From Elymus sibiricus (lineage: Eukaryota > Streptophyta > Magnoliopsida > Poales > Poaceae), in NCBI GenBank assembly GCA_039707655.1, contig CM077676.1, positions 433,419,379 to 433,483,378 on the forward strand: a stretch of DNA of 64,000 nt, in the 5' to 3' direction. The notes under the pieces are model-generated. The model worked only from the letters and a program-made list of their open reading frames with translations, had not been told where the DNA came from and made no database searches. A program made the position numbers and the translations under genes. The number at the start of each line of letters is the position of its first letter. Within the stretch, counting starts at the first letter, position 1. Below are positions 1 to 11,100 of the stretch, piece by piece.

Positions 1-433
1 CCGCCGACGCCTCCGCCATCGATCTCCGCCTCGTCCAGCGCGTCGTCCGACTCCGGCCTGGTAAGCACACCTCCGTCATATTCATACAACATTTTATTAG
101 TGTAGTTAAAATGTATAACATATGAATAAAAATCTAGTACAACATTTTATTGGTGTAGCTAAAATTTGTTGTATGATGTACCATTGAATCTTCATAAGTG
201 AATGTCTTAAAATTGAATGAGACAAAATGTATTACATATGGATAAGCATATGGTACATTAGTTTTTTCATGATGCAGGTGTATTCATAGTGAGTGCCAAT
301 GTTTTTGCGAAGCGTGGATTAAGTTCCGTTTCGCTTAATTTCTGGCACTCAATATGTTCAATTTCTATCAAAGGTCATGCTGTTTTTTTTCTAAATGTTA
401 TATCTAAATGTCAAATTGTTTAATGCGATTTAG

Positions 434-757
434 ATGAAGAAGCCACAACGCCTCGTTAGGACTCCTACAACCGTAGATGGAATTCCTACTGCCGTAGACA
501 TCGTCACGAGGGTGGCTTAGTACACCGAGATCGTGCTCGCCTATGTCGAGAGTGCTCGAGCAGCCACCGAGAGCGCTCAGTCATATTTCGAGAGTGCTCA
601 GGCATATTCCGAGAGCGCTAGAGCAGCCGCTGCGAGCGCAAGAGCAGTCGCTGCGAGTGCGCAAGCAGCCGCGGAGAGTGCGCGAGCAGCCGTCGAAGCT
701 GCGAGGACCACCCAACAGGAGATCACGAAGATGACGGAAGGCGAGGATAGCTCATGA
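434..757 (+). pseudogene. Exon with Ala-rich ESAR/ESAQ heptad-like repeats, one internal stop
   Basis: An ATG at 434, directly after a TTTAG splice-acceptor-like site, opens a frame that runs to TGA at 755-757 and is broken once by TAG at 518-520. After the stop, the protein is a run of 7-residue-like units with the pattern (Y)xESAxA, rich in alanine and serine with regularly spaced acidic and basic residues. This suggests a helical or coiled-coil segment. I do not recognise the family. Its place inside a CACTA element just upstream of an RNase H1 N-terminal-like exon suggests the two belonged to one transposon-borne gene. Function unknown. Confidence 0.45.
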
Positions 758-996
758 TGGATGGAGCTGAACAACTAGTGCACTGCTTTCATGTGATCTA
801 TATGATCGATGCGTGTGAACTTAATTTCTAAGTTGATATGATGGAGCTCTACACTTTTGCTTCCGAACTACTAATGAACTGTGCAACGTGGTGATTTGTA
901 TCGTCTATGGTGCTATGAACATTATGATGTGACTTTGCTCTATGTGATTGGATAACTATGAAATTGACTTGTTGGCTTCTTTATTTATTTACGTAG

Positions 997-1170
997 ATGA
1001 AGTGGAACTGGTATGTGGTGTACATCGGGAAGAATGCTGGAATTTATGATTCATGGGAGATATGCAAGGAGCAAGTGGACGGTTACAAAAACAGCTGCTA
1101 CAAAGGATAGAAGACTAAAAAAGAAGCTGAGTGTCATTATGACAACTACGTCCGTCCGCAGAGAAGTTGA
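997..1170 (+). pseudogene. RNase H1 N-terminal / Cauli_VI-like domain fragment, with stop
   Basis: From ATG 997 the frame encodes a stretch starting MKWNWYVVYIGKNAGIYDSW and continuing with a conserved Cys-Lys and Val-Asp-Gly-Tyr pattern. This matches the small caulimovirus-type VI / RNase H1 N-terminal hybrid-binding domain: WYVV near the start, G-I-Y-D-S-W in the middle, then a Tyr-Lys-Gly turn. A TAG at 1108-1110 replaces what is usually an aromatic or Lys codon before K-T-K-K-E-A-E, which continues in the same frame to TGA at 1168-1170. A partial copy of the HYxNYVR segment follows at ~1173-1205, so the end is locally duplicated. In intact proteins this domain binds RNA/DNA hybrids or dsRNA. 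Here it is broken, with no catalytic RNase H part visible. Confidence 0.6.
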
Positions 1171-1559
1171 GGATCATTATATCAATTACGTCCGCAAAGA
1201 GAAAATCAACTATGAAGTATGCAAGACCGTGTGGACAAGTGGACGAGTAAATAATTTGATTATCTTTATCCAGCTCATTGTCATTATGGTATTGTTGTTA
1301 TCATGAGGTCTTATGATGCGACATGAGTTGTTGTACACTAATGCGTACATCTATTTGTATGAAGTTTAGATTATTGCTATGTTAAATGTATTGTGTATGA
1401 TCGCTTACGTTAGTTGTATGCTGTAATGTGGTTATTTGTATCCTGTAATGTGGTTATTTGTATCCTGTAATGTGTATCAGGGGCTGGAATGGCTGGAGGC
1501 TGAAGAGATAGCTATGGCGGGTGACAGGTACAGCCCACCACAACTAATAACATATACCA

Positions 1560-1733
1560 ATGGCGGGCAAGTAGGGTTGCCCGCCACTGGATGGGCTCTA
1601 ACAGTGGCGGGCGCCCGCCCGCCTGATGCCATAATAGCAGTGGCGGGAGGTCGGTGGCGGGCGCCCCTCGGAGCCTTGCCCGCCACTGTTGGCCTTTTCC
1701 CACCCGCCACTGCTAGGCATAACTGTAGTAGTG
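1560..1733. repeat. CACTA subterminal GTGGCGGGC repeats and terminal inverted repeat
   Basis: Short GTGGCGGGC or GCCCGCCAC motifs occur at least seven times in both orientations, ending at the CTGTAGTAGTG terminus. In CACTA elements such subterminal repeats bind the element-encoded DNA-binding protein. Confidence 0.7.
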
Positions 1734-1935
1734 TGAACTTCTTCAATTGGTTGTAATCTGTCAAACTTTGTTAAATTTCATCCATTTTTCTTCAATTTCA
1801 TTTGTGTTTGTGCTCGTTATGTTTCAAATGGACCGAACATTTGGTGCCTACAGTTGGATGGTCGGCTCCTCGCCAGCTGTCCGTGGACACATCCGGACAT
1901 GTCTGCGGACATTTGGTGTCGTCCTTTTGGTGATC

Positions 1936-2160
1936 CGTGTTGGAGTTTTCTTAAGCCCCTTTTTAATTTGGATTAAACTTTAATCATATATTTAAATAGA
2001 AAAATATAATTTATACCCCATAAAATTTATATCATTGGATTCATATTCATTTCGAATGGTATTATTTATAATACATAAAAATTATATTTTGTTAGTTAAA
2101 TTTATGGTCAAAGTTCAACACAAAACATGAGTGGGACTACTAAATCCGGACGGAGGGAGT
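1936..2160. repeat. Possible Stowaway (Tc1/Mariner) MITE, right end only
   Basis: This AT-rich stretch ends GGACGGAGGGAGTA, the reverse of the common Triticeae Stowaway terminus TACTCCCTCCGTCC, with TA at the edge. The matching left terminus is not found, so the element is either truncated or longer than drawn. The left coordinate is only where the AT-rich body begins. Confidence 0.4.
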
Positions 2161-3904
2161 AAAATAGTATGCCCAAAACGGTATCGAGGGAAGGACGATG
2201 CCTACAGGACGAATGTCATACTGGACGGGAGTCGAGCCAAGCCTAGCCGACACCGGTGGTGAGCCAAACTAACTCGAGTTCAGTGCATTAGTGAGCTAGA
2301 GAACGAGGCTCGCAGACTTGGCAAGCACCCATTTTAGTGCCATGTGAGCCCAGACTACGGGAATCACCATAGTGTCGGGAAGGAAGGTAGCAAGCTCGGG
2401 CCTGCCATGGGGGTGGCCGTGGATAGGCGTGCGCGCCGTGGCGTGGTGGTGGCCATTGATGGGACGATGACCATGGCGACACCTATATGATGGAATTGCC
2501 ATGGTTGGTGACGATATGTGGGTGCGTCGAGCGGGCATCCAAGTGCCTGTGTGCCTGAAGACGTACAGATAGAGCTACACACGTGTAGATAGTCAGAAGG
2601 GAGTGTGAGCGTGGACTATGTACATGTCGGTGGTGCGTCGCATGAGGCGTCTAGCGGTGCCGCAACCCTAGGCAGCTATGACGGGAGGAGTGAGTGCGAG
2701 GAGGTGCAGGAGGCATCAGAGTTGGGTGAGAAGGCTTCGGGCGGGTTATTGGGTTGGGCTATGAGCTCAAAAGCACCAAAATAGCTTGGGCCGAGTCTGG
2801 CTCGGTTCGAAAGAACAAAAGATCTATCAAGTCAGACTTAGCTCTGCTTATTCATCAGGCGGGCGAAGCAGAGTCCTAAAGCTCGTTCAGGTCATCTAGC
2901 CCTGAGTCTGCTCCTGATTCTTTCTCCTCACTTTATAAGAGAAAAAAAAATTCAACTCCATCATCGGTTATTTTTAGATGACAGGATTTATAACAGAAAA
3001 ACCAAACCCATAAGCTGTTTTTTTGGAGCCACCACCCTAGCTAGCGTGTCGCCCTGAAGACCTACCATGGCGACGACTCGGTTTGGCGGAAGCCTCAGTC
3101 GATGGTGGTCCCCGGAGAAGACGCGCTCAAGATCTGGCATGCTCAAGGATTTGAATGAGGGGAGGAGGGTGTATTAGGGCTTAGACCGCGACAGTGCAAG
3201 TTTCGAGGACGGGAAGCGAGGGACATGAAGGGTGAAGAAGAATCTAGAGAGAAAGAGAAGAGAAAGGATGTACCCCGAGGTACTAACTAACCAGAGGCGG
3301 TTTAGAACACAAACTGCGTGCCTCTGCATGTGAGAAACCGAAGGCGGTTTTGTAAAACTAACCGCCTCAATGTATTACTACATGTTGTTTGATAGTTTCG
3401 ACAAAATATATAACCTCCTGCGATCGGATATTATGGCCGGCTTCATTTTTTTGGGTCAATACCGTCTCCAAGGGATGCTCTAGTGCCCATTTATGTACTA
3501 GTGGTGTGCTGTTTGAACCCTTTAAAACTTCCATCACATCATCTGAAGCAGCTACAAAAGCTTCTTGTTGACTGTTTGAAACCTCCAGACCTTTCTCGGC
3601 GGACCCTCTGAACTACATTCAATAGTCTGCACCCTGATCCCTCTTATGTTTGGACCCTCCATGCACTTTCTGTTCGGACCCTCCGAGTCAATGTAAAATT
3701 TCAACCTTTGTTTTTTTTTGTTTCTCTGAGCTAAACACCTGGAGCCTTCGAGCTTTCCAAAAAGGTTGAAATGGCTATTTTTTGGCTCCAGCCTATAAAT
3801 AACCTACTAGCTCAACCCACCATTCCACTCAAGAACTTCAAGCATATCATTCAAACAACCTACTCAATCCACCATTCTACTCAAGAACTTCAAGCATATC
3901 ATTC
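2161..3904. other. Unassigned intergenic or old repeat DNA
   Basis: No convincing coding region. Part of 3290-3370 has repeated GAGGCGGTT/AACCGCCTC motifs in both orientations, resembling subterminal repeats of a CACTA-type end, but no terminus is found. 3590-3720 has repeated GGACCCTC motifs of unknown origin. Confidence 0.3.
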
Positions 3905-3930
3905 TGTAGGGTCGATAAGATAGATCTAGA

Positions 3931-3948
3931 GGGGGGGGGGGGGGGGGG
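3931..3948. repeat. Poly-G tract (18 G)
   Basis: Uninterrupted run of G next to TAGATCTAGA. A poly-C run at 56739-56759 also follows a GATCTA-like context. The exact length may be affected by sequencing error. Confidence 0.9.
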
Positions 3949-4760
3949 ATAGACTCTTAACCAATCAAAGGTGCAGTTTTTAATTCTCTTGAAATTTAGG
4001 CAAATTTTAGCACTAGTTAAGATATCACCAAGACTTACTACACATGCATATCTAGAGATAGAGCAGCGAAAATAGTAAAGCATGCAGTTGTGCGAAAAGT
4101 AAAGGGATGGAGAGGAGAAGATCAAACGCAATGAAGACATGGTGATTTTTTTGGCGTGGTTCCGATAGGTGGTGCTATCGTACGTCCATATTGATGGAGA
4201 CTTCAACCCACGAAGGGTAACGGTTGCGCGAGTCCACGGAGGGCTCCACCCACGAAGGGTCCACGAAGAAGCAACCTTGCTTATTCCACCATGGCTTCAG
4301 CCCATGAAGGACTAGCCTCACTCGGGGTAGATCTTCACGAAGTAGGCGATCTCCTTGCCCTTACAAACTCCTTGGTTCAACTCCACATGATCTTGGAGGC
4401 TCTCAGGTGCCACCTAACCAATTTAGGAGACACCACTCTTCAAAAGGTAATAGATGGTGTGTTGATAATGAACTCCTTGTTCTTGTGCTTCAAATGATAG
4501 CCTCCCCAACACTCAACACTCCCTCACAGATTTGGCTTTGGTAGGAAAAGGATTTGAGTGGAAAGCAACTTGGAGAAGGCTAGAAATCAAGGTTCAAATG
4601 GTTGGATTGGAATCTCTTGATCTCAATACATGAGTAGATGGTTCTCCCTCAGAAAATGAATAGTGGAAGTGTAGGCACATTCTGATGGCTCTCTTAGAGA
4701 GTAAGTGGGGGTGGAGGGGTATAAATTGCCTTCACCCAAAATCCAACCGTTACACACTTT
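3949..4760. other. Unassigned repeat-like DNA
   Basis: Contains repeated CACGAAGGGT / CACGGAGGG phrases around 4208-4270 and a block with many direct short repeats. It reads like the non-coding part of an old retroelement, but I cannot name it. Short open frames here have no recognisable product. Confidence 0.25.
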
Positions 4761-5100
4761 TGATCCAAATCGGTGAGATCGAATATAAACTCGGTGAGAC
4801 CGATTAGTGTAAAAGATATGAACGTTGGGCTTTTCAATGGGACCGAAGTGGAACAACTCGGTGGGACCGAAGTGCAATGGCTAGGGAAAAACCCAGTCTC
4901 GTAATTTCCGATTGTTTCAACTCGGTGATTCCGAAGTGAAACAATGTCATCACAGAAACTTGGCAATGCTAGCTCGGTGGGACCGAGATCCATTTCGGTC
5001 AAACCGAATTGCTAGGGTTTGGTAGTGGCAATGGGAGTGGTCATCTCAGTGGGTCCGGATGGGATAGTTTCGGTGGGATCGAGATTAACTTTAGGGTTTA
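4760..5100. repeat. Dispersed TCGGTGGGACCGA palindromic motifs
   Basis: About nine copies of a near-palindromic motif (TCGGT, 3 bases, ACCGA and variants) occur within ~340 bases, e.g. near 4790, 4855, 4975, 4996 and 5070. The spacing is irregular, so this is not a simple tandem array. The surrounding DNA is repeat-like with no coding signal. Confidence 0.6.
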
Positions 5101-6039
5101 GGATAGGAATGAAGTGGAGAAGTGTTTGAGAATTTTGGAGCAATACCACTAAGCACTTGAGCAAATGAGTCATGACCAAAATCTCATCCCCTTTTAATAG
5201 TATTGGCTTTTCCTATGGACTTAATGTGATCTTGGATCACTTAACCAAAAATGTAGAGTCTTGAAGCTTGTCCAATCTTTGTCCTTAGCATTTTGAAGAG
5301 GTCCACATCTTCATGTCCTTGCCATGCCATTGTTGAACTTGTCTGAAATACACTAGATAAAAATATTAGTCCAACAATATGTATGTTGACATTAATTACC
5401 AAAACCACCAAGGAAATAAATATGCTTTCACATTCAAACAACTATCAAGGCTTGTACTGAGCTTCAAAGGGCGCAATTTATTTTGTTGGCATTTCAAAGG
5501 GAACTCTTCCCCAATCCACATGCCAAACCATTGATGTATTTCTCCTCGTTGAAAGCTAATATTCAGAACACCCAACCTCTCTAAATCCACGTATCCATCT
5601 TATGAGAGTTTGAGTACGAAAGTGATGAGGAGTATGACCGAACATGTTAGGTGCATGTACATTGTTCAGTTAGTTTATGCTGCTAATCACATAATATTTA
5701 CTTATTTATTGGAGACAAAAATACTACACTTTTTATGTCTTATGTAGAATTATTGAAGGCATTTAGGAATTAAATATCAAGATGAGACATCATGTTGAAG
5801 ATAACATGAGCGAAACAAGTGCCTACCTGCCTTCTTTGATTGCATGGTCATCATTCTATGGATGGAGTTATATGTACAACTGAAGCCATTCATGTTGTTC
5901 AGTCAAGCAAAGGTACCTATATATACATGCACATGCAACCAAGGTCCGGTCGTGCTCTCAAACCACAAATCCTATATGATGCATTAAGCGTCAAACTGTT
6001 GATTAACTGCACAGACCAGGCAAAGTTAGTGATGAAAAT
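5101..6039. other. Unassigned intergenic DNA
   Basis: AT-rich, no gene found. A 65-codon open stretch on the minus strand (5396-5590) has protein-like composition (RLGVLNISFQRGEIHQWFG), but no splice context or known family supports it. Confidence 0.25.
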
Positions 6040-6119
6040 GGATCGGCCCATTTAGACTTCGACGTATTCGGTTTTGGGAACCTTCTAGAAAGTTCTTCGC
6101 CGGTTCAGGTCTAGTTTTT

Positions 6120-6590
6120 TTTTTGTTTCTTTTAATGGTTTTAATTTTCTTTTTTCTTTTTTCATTTTTTCAAAATCTTTCCTTTTTAAAAAGTTTTCAA
6201 AGAATTTCAAAAAATATTCATGTTTTTAAGACATGCTTGAGATATTAAAATAATGTTTGGACTTTCAAAAAATGTTCCTGTTTTCGAAATTTGTTAATAA
6301 GATACGAAAAATGTTCCTATTTTTAAAATTTGTTCCCGAATTAAAAAATGTACCAGTTTGTTAAAAAAATAAAAAAATCTTCCTTATTCAAAATTTGTTC
6401 ACAAATTCAAAAACTGTTCATGAGTTTCCAAATAATGTTCCCAATTTCAAAAAATATTAGGAATTTTAAAAAATGTTAAGAAATTTTTAAAAATGTTCAT
6501 GCTTTCAAAAAATATTTGATTGTTTATAAAAACTATGCATGTTTGAAAAAATGTTGAAAGTGAAAAAAGAGCGACTGAAAAACCGGTTGA
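6120..6590. repeat. Degenerate AAAATGTTC-type repeat block (left half)
   Basis: A/T-rich phrases built around AAAAAATGTTC and AATTTGTTC recur every ~25-35 bases. The same phrases fill 55220-55800 in the right half of the split element. Confidence 0.75.
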
Positions 6591-7434
6591 TACAGTGTCG
6601 TGCTGCTACACTACAGTACCCGGTTGCTACAGTGTATGATTTGGGTTGCTGCAGTGCGCCGTCTGTCGTGGGTATAAGTCTGACAGTAGTGTATGGGGGT
6701 ACGGATTAGAGGGCAGAGCCTAGCTACGGCGCAGTTGTTACACTCGGATTTACAAGTTCAGGCCCCTCGCGGTGGAGGTAATAGCCCTACATCTCGGTGC
6801 TTGGAGCTGTTGATTGAGTGTATGAATTACAGAAGATGCGAACCCTTGTCATGGAGCTGAGGGGTGGCTTATATAGTGTGACGCCCCGAGACCGATGCTC
6901 CAGATGTCTTCCATTTGTTCGTCGTCGTCGCCATGTCATTCGCTTGCATGTTGCACTTGGCCATGTCATCATGTGCATTTCATCCGCATGTTTTTCAAAA
7001 ACTTGCATCTGTTCGTAGTTGGCGTTCTCCCCGTTCCTTCCGTTGTCCGTTTCGAGACCCGGCACACTCGCACGCGCCCGCGGCACCTCCGAAATATTAT
7101 TTTATAAGTGGGATAAAAATGTTCTCGGAATGGGTTAAAAGTTGGCGTGCGGTCTTGTTTTATTGTAGGTAGACCGCCTGCCAAATTTCGTCCAATTCGG
7201 AGGTCGTTTGATGCCCCAACGGATAACCTATAGCGGCACTATAGCCGGTCAAAACGTCGGACGTTTTCGGTGTTCCGAAAACCATGCCGGGCTGCCAACT
7301 TCCCTCTCATCTCAGACCAACCACTCTACACAGCCCACCTAGCCCACCTACACCAACCCCTCGACTGGAACCATCCGATCGAGATCGAACGGCTCTAATT
7401 CAGCTCAAAACCCCCTCATCTAGCCCCCTTTCCT

Positions 7435-7442
7435 TATTTAAA
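7435..7442 (+). promoter_or_regulatory. TATA-like box (TATTTAAA) in the Sukkula-type LTR
   Basis: TATTTAAA is followed about 30 bases later by CCC-rich start-site-like sequence and a GC-rich leader, as in many grass promoters. Position and context suggest the LTR transcription start, but this is inference. Confidence 0.45.
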
Positions 7443-7479
7443 CAGGCCCCCTTTCCCATTTGGAAACCCTACCCCTAGC

Positions 7480-8110
7480 CTCCTTCCTCGGATCCGGCGC
7501 CGCCAGCCCACCGCCGCCACTTGGCGCTCAGCCACAGGCCGCGCCGCCAGCAGCCGCCGCCCTCCACCACTCCCGCGCTGCCACGTCGCCTCCTCCCCAC
7601 CGCGTGGCCCGCCGAGCCCATCGTGGGCCCGCCCGAGCCCATCTGGGCCCGAGCGCGCCGCCGCCCGCTCCTCTCGTGCAGCCCCGTGCCCGAGCTCCTC
7701 CGCCGCCTCGCGACCCCGTCGTCCGCCGCTCCGGCCGGCGAGCCGACGCCGACGACCTCCAGGTCCGGCCGGCCTCTGCCGCCCTTGCCCGTTCCCGGCC
7801 GGATCCCGCCGGCAGGGCCCCATCCCCATCGCCCGTGCATCTCCACCGCCGCCAGCGCTGCCCCGTGCCGACGCCCGACCTCGTCCCCGTCGCCGCCGGC
7901 CAGCACCTCGCCGGACCCCGCCACCGCGGCCGGATCCGGGGTTCCCATGCCCGGATCGGCCCGATCCCGACCCCTCGACCTCATCCCCGCCTCGGTGGCT
8001 GACACGCCGTCTGCCGTCGCCGGAGCCGCCGCCTGGACGGCCTTGTCCATCCCCGCGCCCGGACCCAGCCGTCCCACCAACCAAACTCTCCGCCTCTTCC
8101 CAGTACCACG
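7480..8110. other. GC-rich CpG-dense segment of the Sukkula-type LTR
   Basis: Very high GC with many CG dinucleotides, sharply bounded by T-rich DNA at ~8130. Long open frames exist on both strands purely because stop codons are rare at this composition. No domain is recognisable. Confidence 0.7.
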
Positions 8111-11100
8111 CCGTCCCGTTTTCCTCGAGGTGCAGATTTTCACTAAATCCTCAGTTTTTCAGCAGCATTTGTGCATTTTGTGTGGGCCATATCTTTGTGC
8201 ATGTTGACCCTATGATGATGATTTATATATGTAAATTGATCTACTCTTCGTGCTCTACATGATGGTTGCTGTTGCATGCATATTAGGACTCATTTACATG
8301 TCATAATTCCTGTTGCAAAAGTGCATCATGCTGTTAACTGCAGAAACTGTTAATATTTGTCACTTTGTCATTTTTGTGTGATTTAATACATGCACCATAT
8401 AAGCAACTTGTTAACATGACTTTGGAGCATTTTCATGTCTTCTTGCTGCTAGTATTTATTCCATGCCATGATATGCCCTGATGTGAGTGCCATGAGCTTG
8501 TAAACATGCCTAGTTAATGTTGTTGTTCTGAGTAAAAGCTGTCTGTGATAAAACTTGCCAACTTTGCTTGATGGTTGCCACTAATCTATAGCTCATATGC
8601 ATATGATTCCTTCATGTGATTTGGTCTATGCAATGTGTACTTTGATGCCATGCCCTTGGTTGCTATGTAATCTTGCTGTAGCTTGTCTATTTGTTGCTCT
8701 CAAGTTGCCATCATGATATAACTGTCAGCCTGTTGACAGAATGTTCCATTTTGTAATAATCATAGTAATTAATCTGTGCATCCTATGAACTTTTGCCAAT
8801 GGAGTGATTTGAAGATTGCCATGTCTACTGTATGCTCATCTCAATTTCATAAATATTAAAATTGCTATGCTTGCTGTTATGTGCCTCCCAAGTCAGCATC
8901 ATAATGTTGTTGGCAGCATGCCCAGTTTTCTGTTAGTTCATGATTGCATATTGCCTTGATGATTGCCATGAATCTATTGTTCCTATGATTATGCCCATGT
9001 TGTATGTTTTCATCTACATGTGGTATACTTCCATGATGTACCATTTGTCGCCATGTTAGTGCACTGTAGCATATTTGTTTCTTGCCTCCAACATGCCATC
9101 ATATTAACTCTGCTCATGTACATGCCCTGTTTAGCAGAACATTGCATTTTGCATGGATCATATTGACTTAACCTTGATGCCTATGAACCTGGACCTTTAA
9201 GATAAATTGGAGTATATCATGTCTATTTCAAGTGCATATCAAGTTTGTGCCCATCATGTTACTGTAGCTTGCCATTTTGATGTTGACAAAGTGCTATGTT
9301 GCTGTTTTGGGGCAGATTGCTATTATAACTTGTGTTGATTGTAATTGTTGAACCGTTGCTCCGTTTTGATCATGTCCTATATGAAACTTGCTTAGAATTG
9401 TGTGTAGCTTCATATTGTCATGTTGCATCCTTGATTTGAGAGTGTGTTGTTGATGTTCCATGCATTTTGTACCATATGCCATGTTAAACTTGTTTAGCTC
9501 ATATCTTCTAGACCGTAGCTCCGAATTAAATGATCTACATATGTAACTTGACTAGAAAAACGTGTAGGTCATCATGATGCATGTTAACTTGCTGTTTAAC
9601 AACTCTAACATTGTGTTTAATTCAGATCAGTACTAACTTCGAAATTTGCATATGGGGATTTTCCGGAATTGTTGTTTGTGTTTCCGGCCTCATTTAAACT
9701 TGCCTAGTTGTATGGATTGCTTATGCTTCATCTCTTGCCATGTTTAACAACATTTAATCTTGTCATGCATCATATTTGGATTGTGCATCATGCCATGTTT
9801 ATGCTTGTGTGTTTACCATGTTGTTTGCTTCTTTCCGGTTGTGCCTCTTCTCGATAGTTCCGGTTTCGTTGCGATTGTGAGGATTCGTTCGACTACGCGT
9901 GTTCGTCTTCTTCATGGACTCGATCTTCTTCCGAGTGGGATTCCAGGCAAGATGATCATGACCTTGGATATCTTTACTATCTTTGCTTGCTAGTTGTCTC
10001 GCTGCTATCGCTATGTCGCGCTTCCTACCACATATATGTCAGCCTTCCAGATGCCATGATACAGCCTCTAACCACCCTTACCCAGCAAACCGTTGTTTGG
10101 CTATGTTACCGCTTTGCTCAGCCCCTCTCTTATAGCGTTGCTAGTTGCAGGTGCTCTTGCAGGTTGTTCCATGTTGGGACATGGACATGTTGGGATATCA
10201 CAATATCTCTTATTTAATTAATGCATCTATATACTTGGTATTGGGTGGAAGGCTCGGCCTTTTGCCTAGTGTTTTGTTCCACTCAAGCCACCCTAGTTTC
10301 CGTAATGCTGGTGTTATGATCCATGTTTAGCGTTCCTAACATGCTCAGCGGAATGGGACCCTCTTGACAGTTCGCTTTGAATAACCGCTTCCAGCAAGAC
10401 CCAACATTGGTTTTACCATTTGCCAACATAATAATACTGAACTAAATAATTAATTGGCATAGGGCGTCATAAACCCGAGGATTCTTAATTCCACATAATA
10501 CAGGTGGGCCAGTGCTGATGGTGCTGGTCCAAAACAGAGCCACTTGCGGTACCTCCCTGGGCAACTGGGGTCTTTGGTAACCGTAGGTAGTGTTCATCCG
10601 GTCGTGGCCTGAGACGAGATACGCGTGGCTACTATCAGGGTGTCGGCACGCCGGGAGGTCTTGCTAGAATTGTGTTACCATTGTCGAAATGTCTTGTGCA
10701 CCGGGATTCCGAGGATACTTTGGGCTATCTCGAGGTTGAGGTATTTCCACCATAGCTTGTGTAGGCTTATGATGGGCCAGGTTGGAACACCCCTGCAGGG
10801 TTAAATCTTACGCGAAGCCGTGCCCGCGGTTATGTGGCGCTTGGATATTTATAATCTCCGGTTGTAGAAAACTTGACACTAAATCCTAATTAAAATACAC
10901 CAACCGCGTGCGTAACCGTGATCGTCTCTTTTCGAGGAAGTTCGAGAAGAGAACACGGTGGGGTTATGTTTGACTCGTAAGTAGGTGTTCAGGATCACTT
11001 AGTGATCATTTGTAGTTTGCGACCGTTTTGCGTAGATGCTCTTCTTATTTTTGTACTCGTAAGTTAGCCACCATATAATGCTTAGTGCTTGCTACAACCT

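Larger units (their letters stand above)
1..1733. mobile_element. CACTA element, right-hand end (partial)
   Basis: The sequence up to 1733 ends in CTGTAGTAGTG, the reverse complement of a CACTACTACAG terminus. The last ~175 bases hold repeated copies of a GTGGCGGGC motif in both orientations, the usual subterminal repeats of CACTA (En/Spm) elements. The left end lies outside the window. Inside are decayed exon-like stretches (434-757 and 997-1170) and a 20-codon open stretch at 1-60 ending at a GTAAGC splice donor. These look like a captured or element-borne gene. A 3-bp target duplication would start with TGA at 1734 but cannot be checked without the other end. The class is well supported. 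The family is not known. Confidence 0.75.

Noticed and set aside
1840..1930. GGACA-rich stretch (CCGTGGACACATCCGGACATG)
   Set aside because: Reads like a common grass repeat fragment, but I cannot define ends or class.
3877..4206. 109-codon minus-strand frame crossing the poly-G run
   Set aside because: Contains a poly-Pro artefact of the G run. No domain.
7434..8207. Several 180-228-codon open frames on both strands in the GC-rich part of the Sukkula-type LTR
   Set aside because: Open in multiple overlapping frames because of GC-rich composition. Pro/Arg/Gly/Ala-rich, no domain, and inside an LTR.
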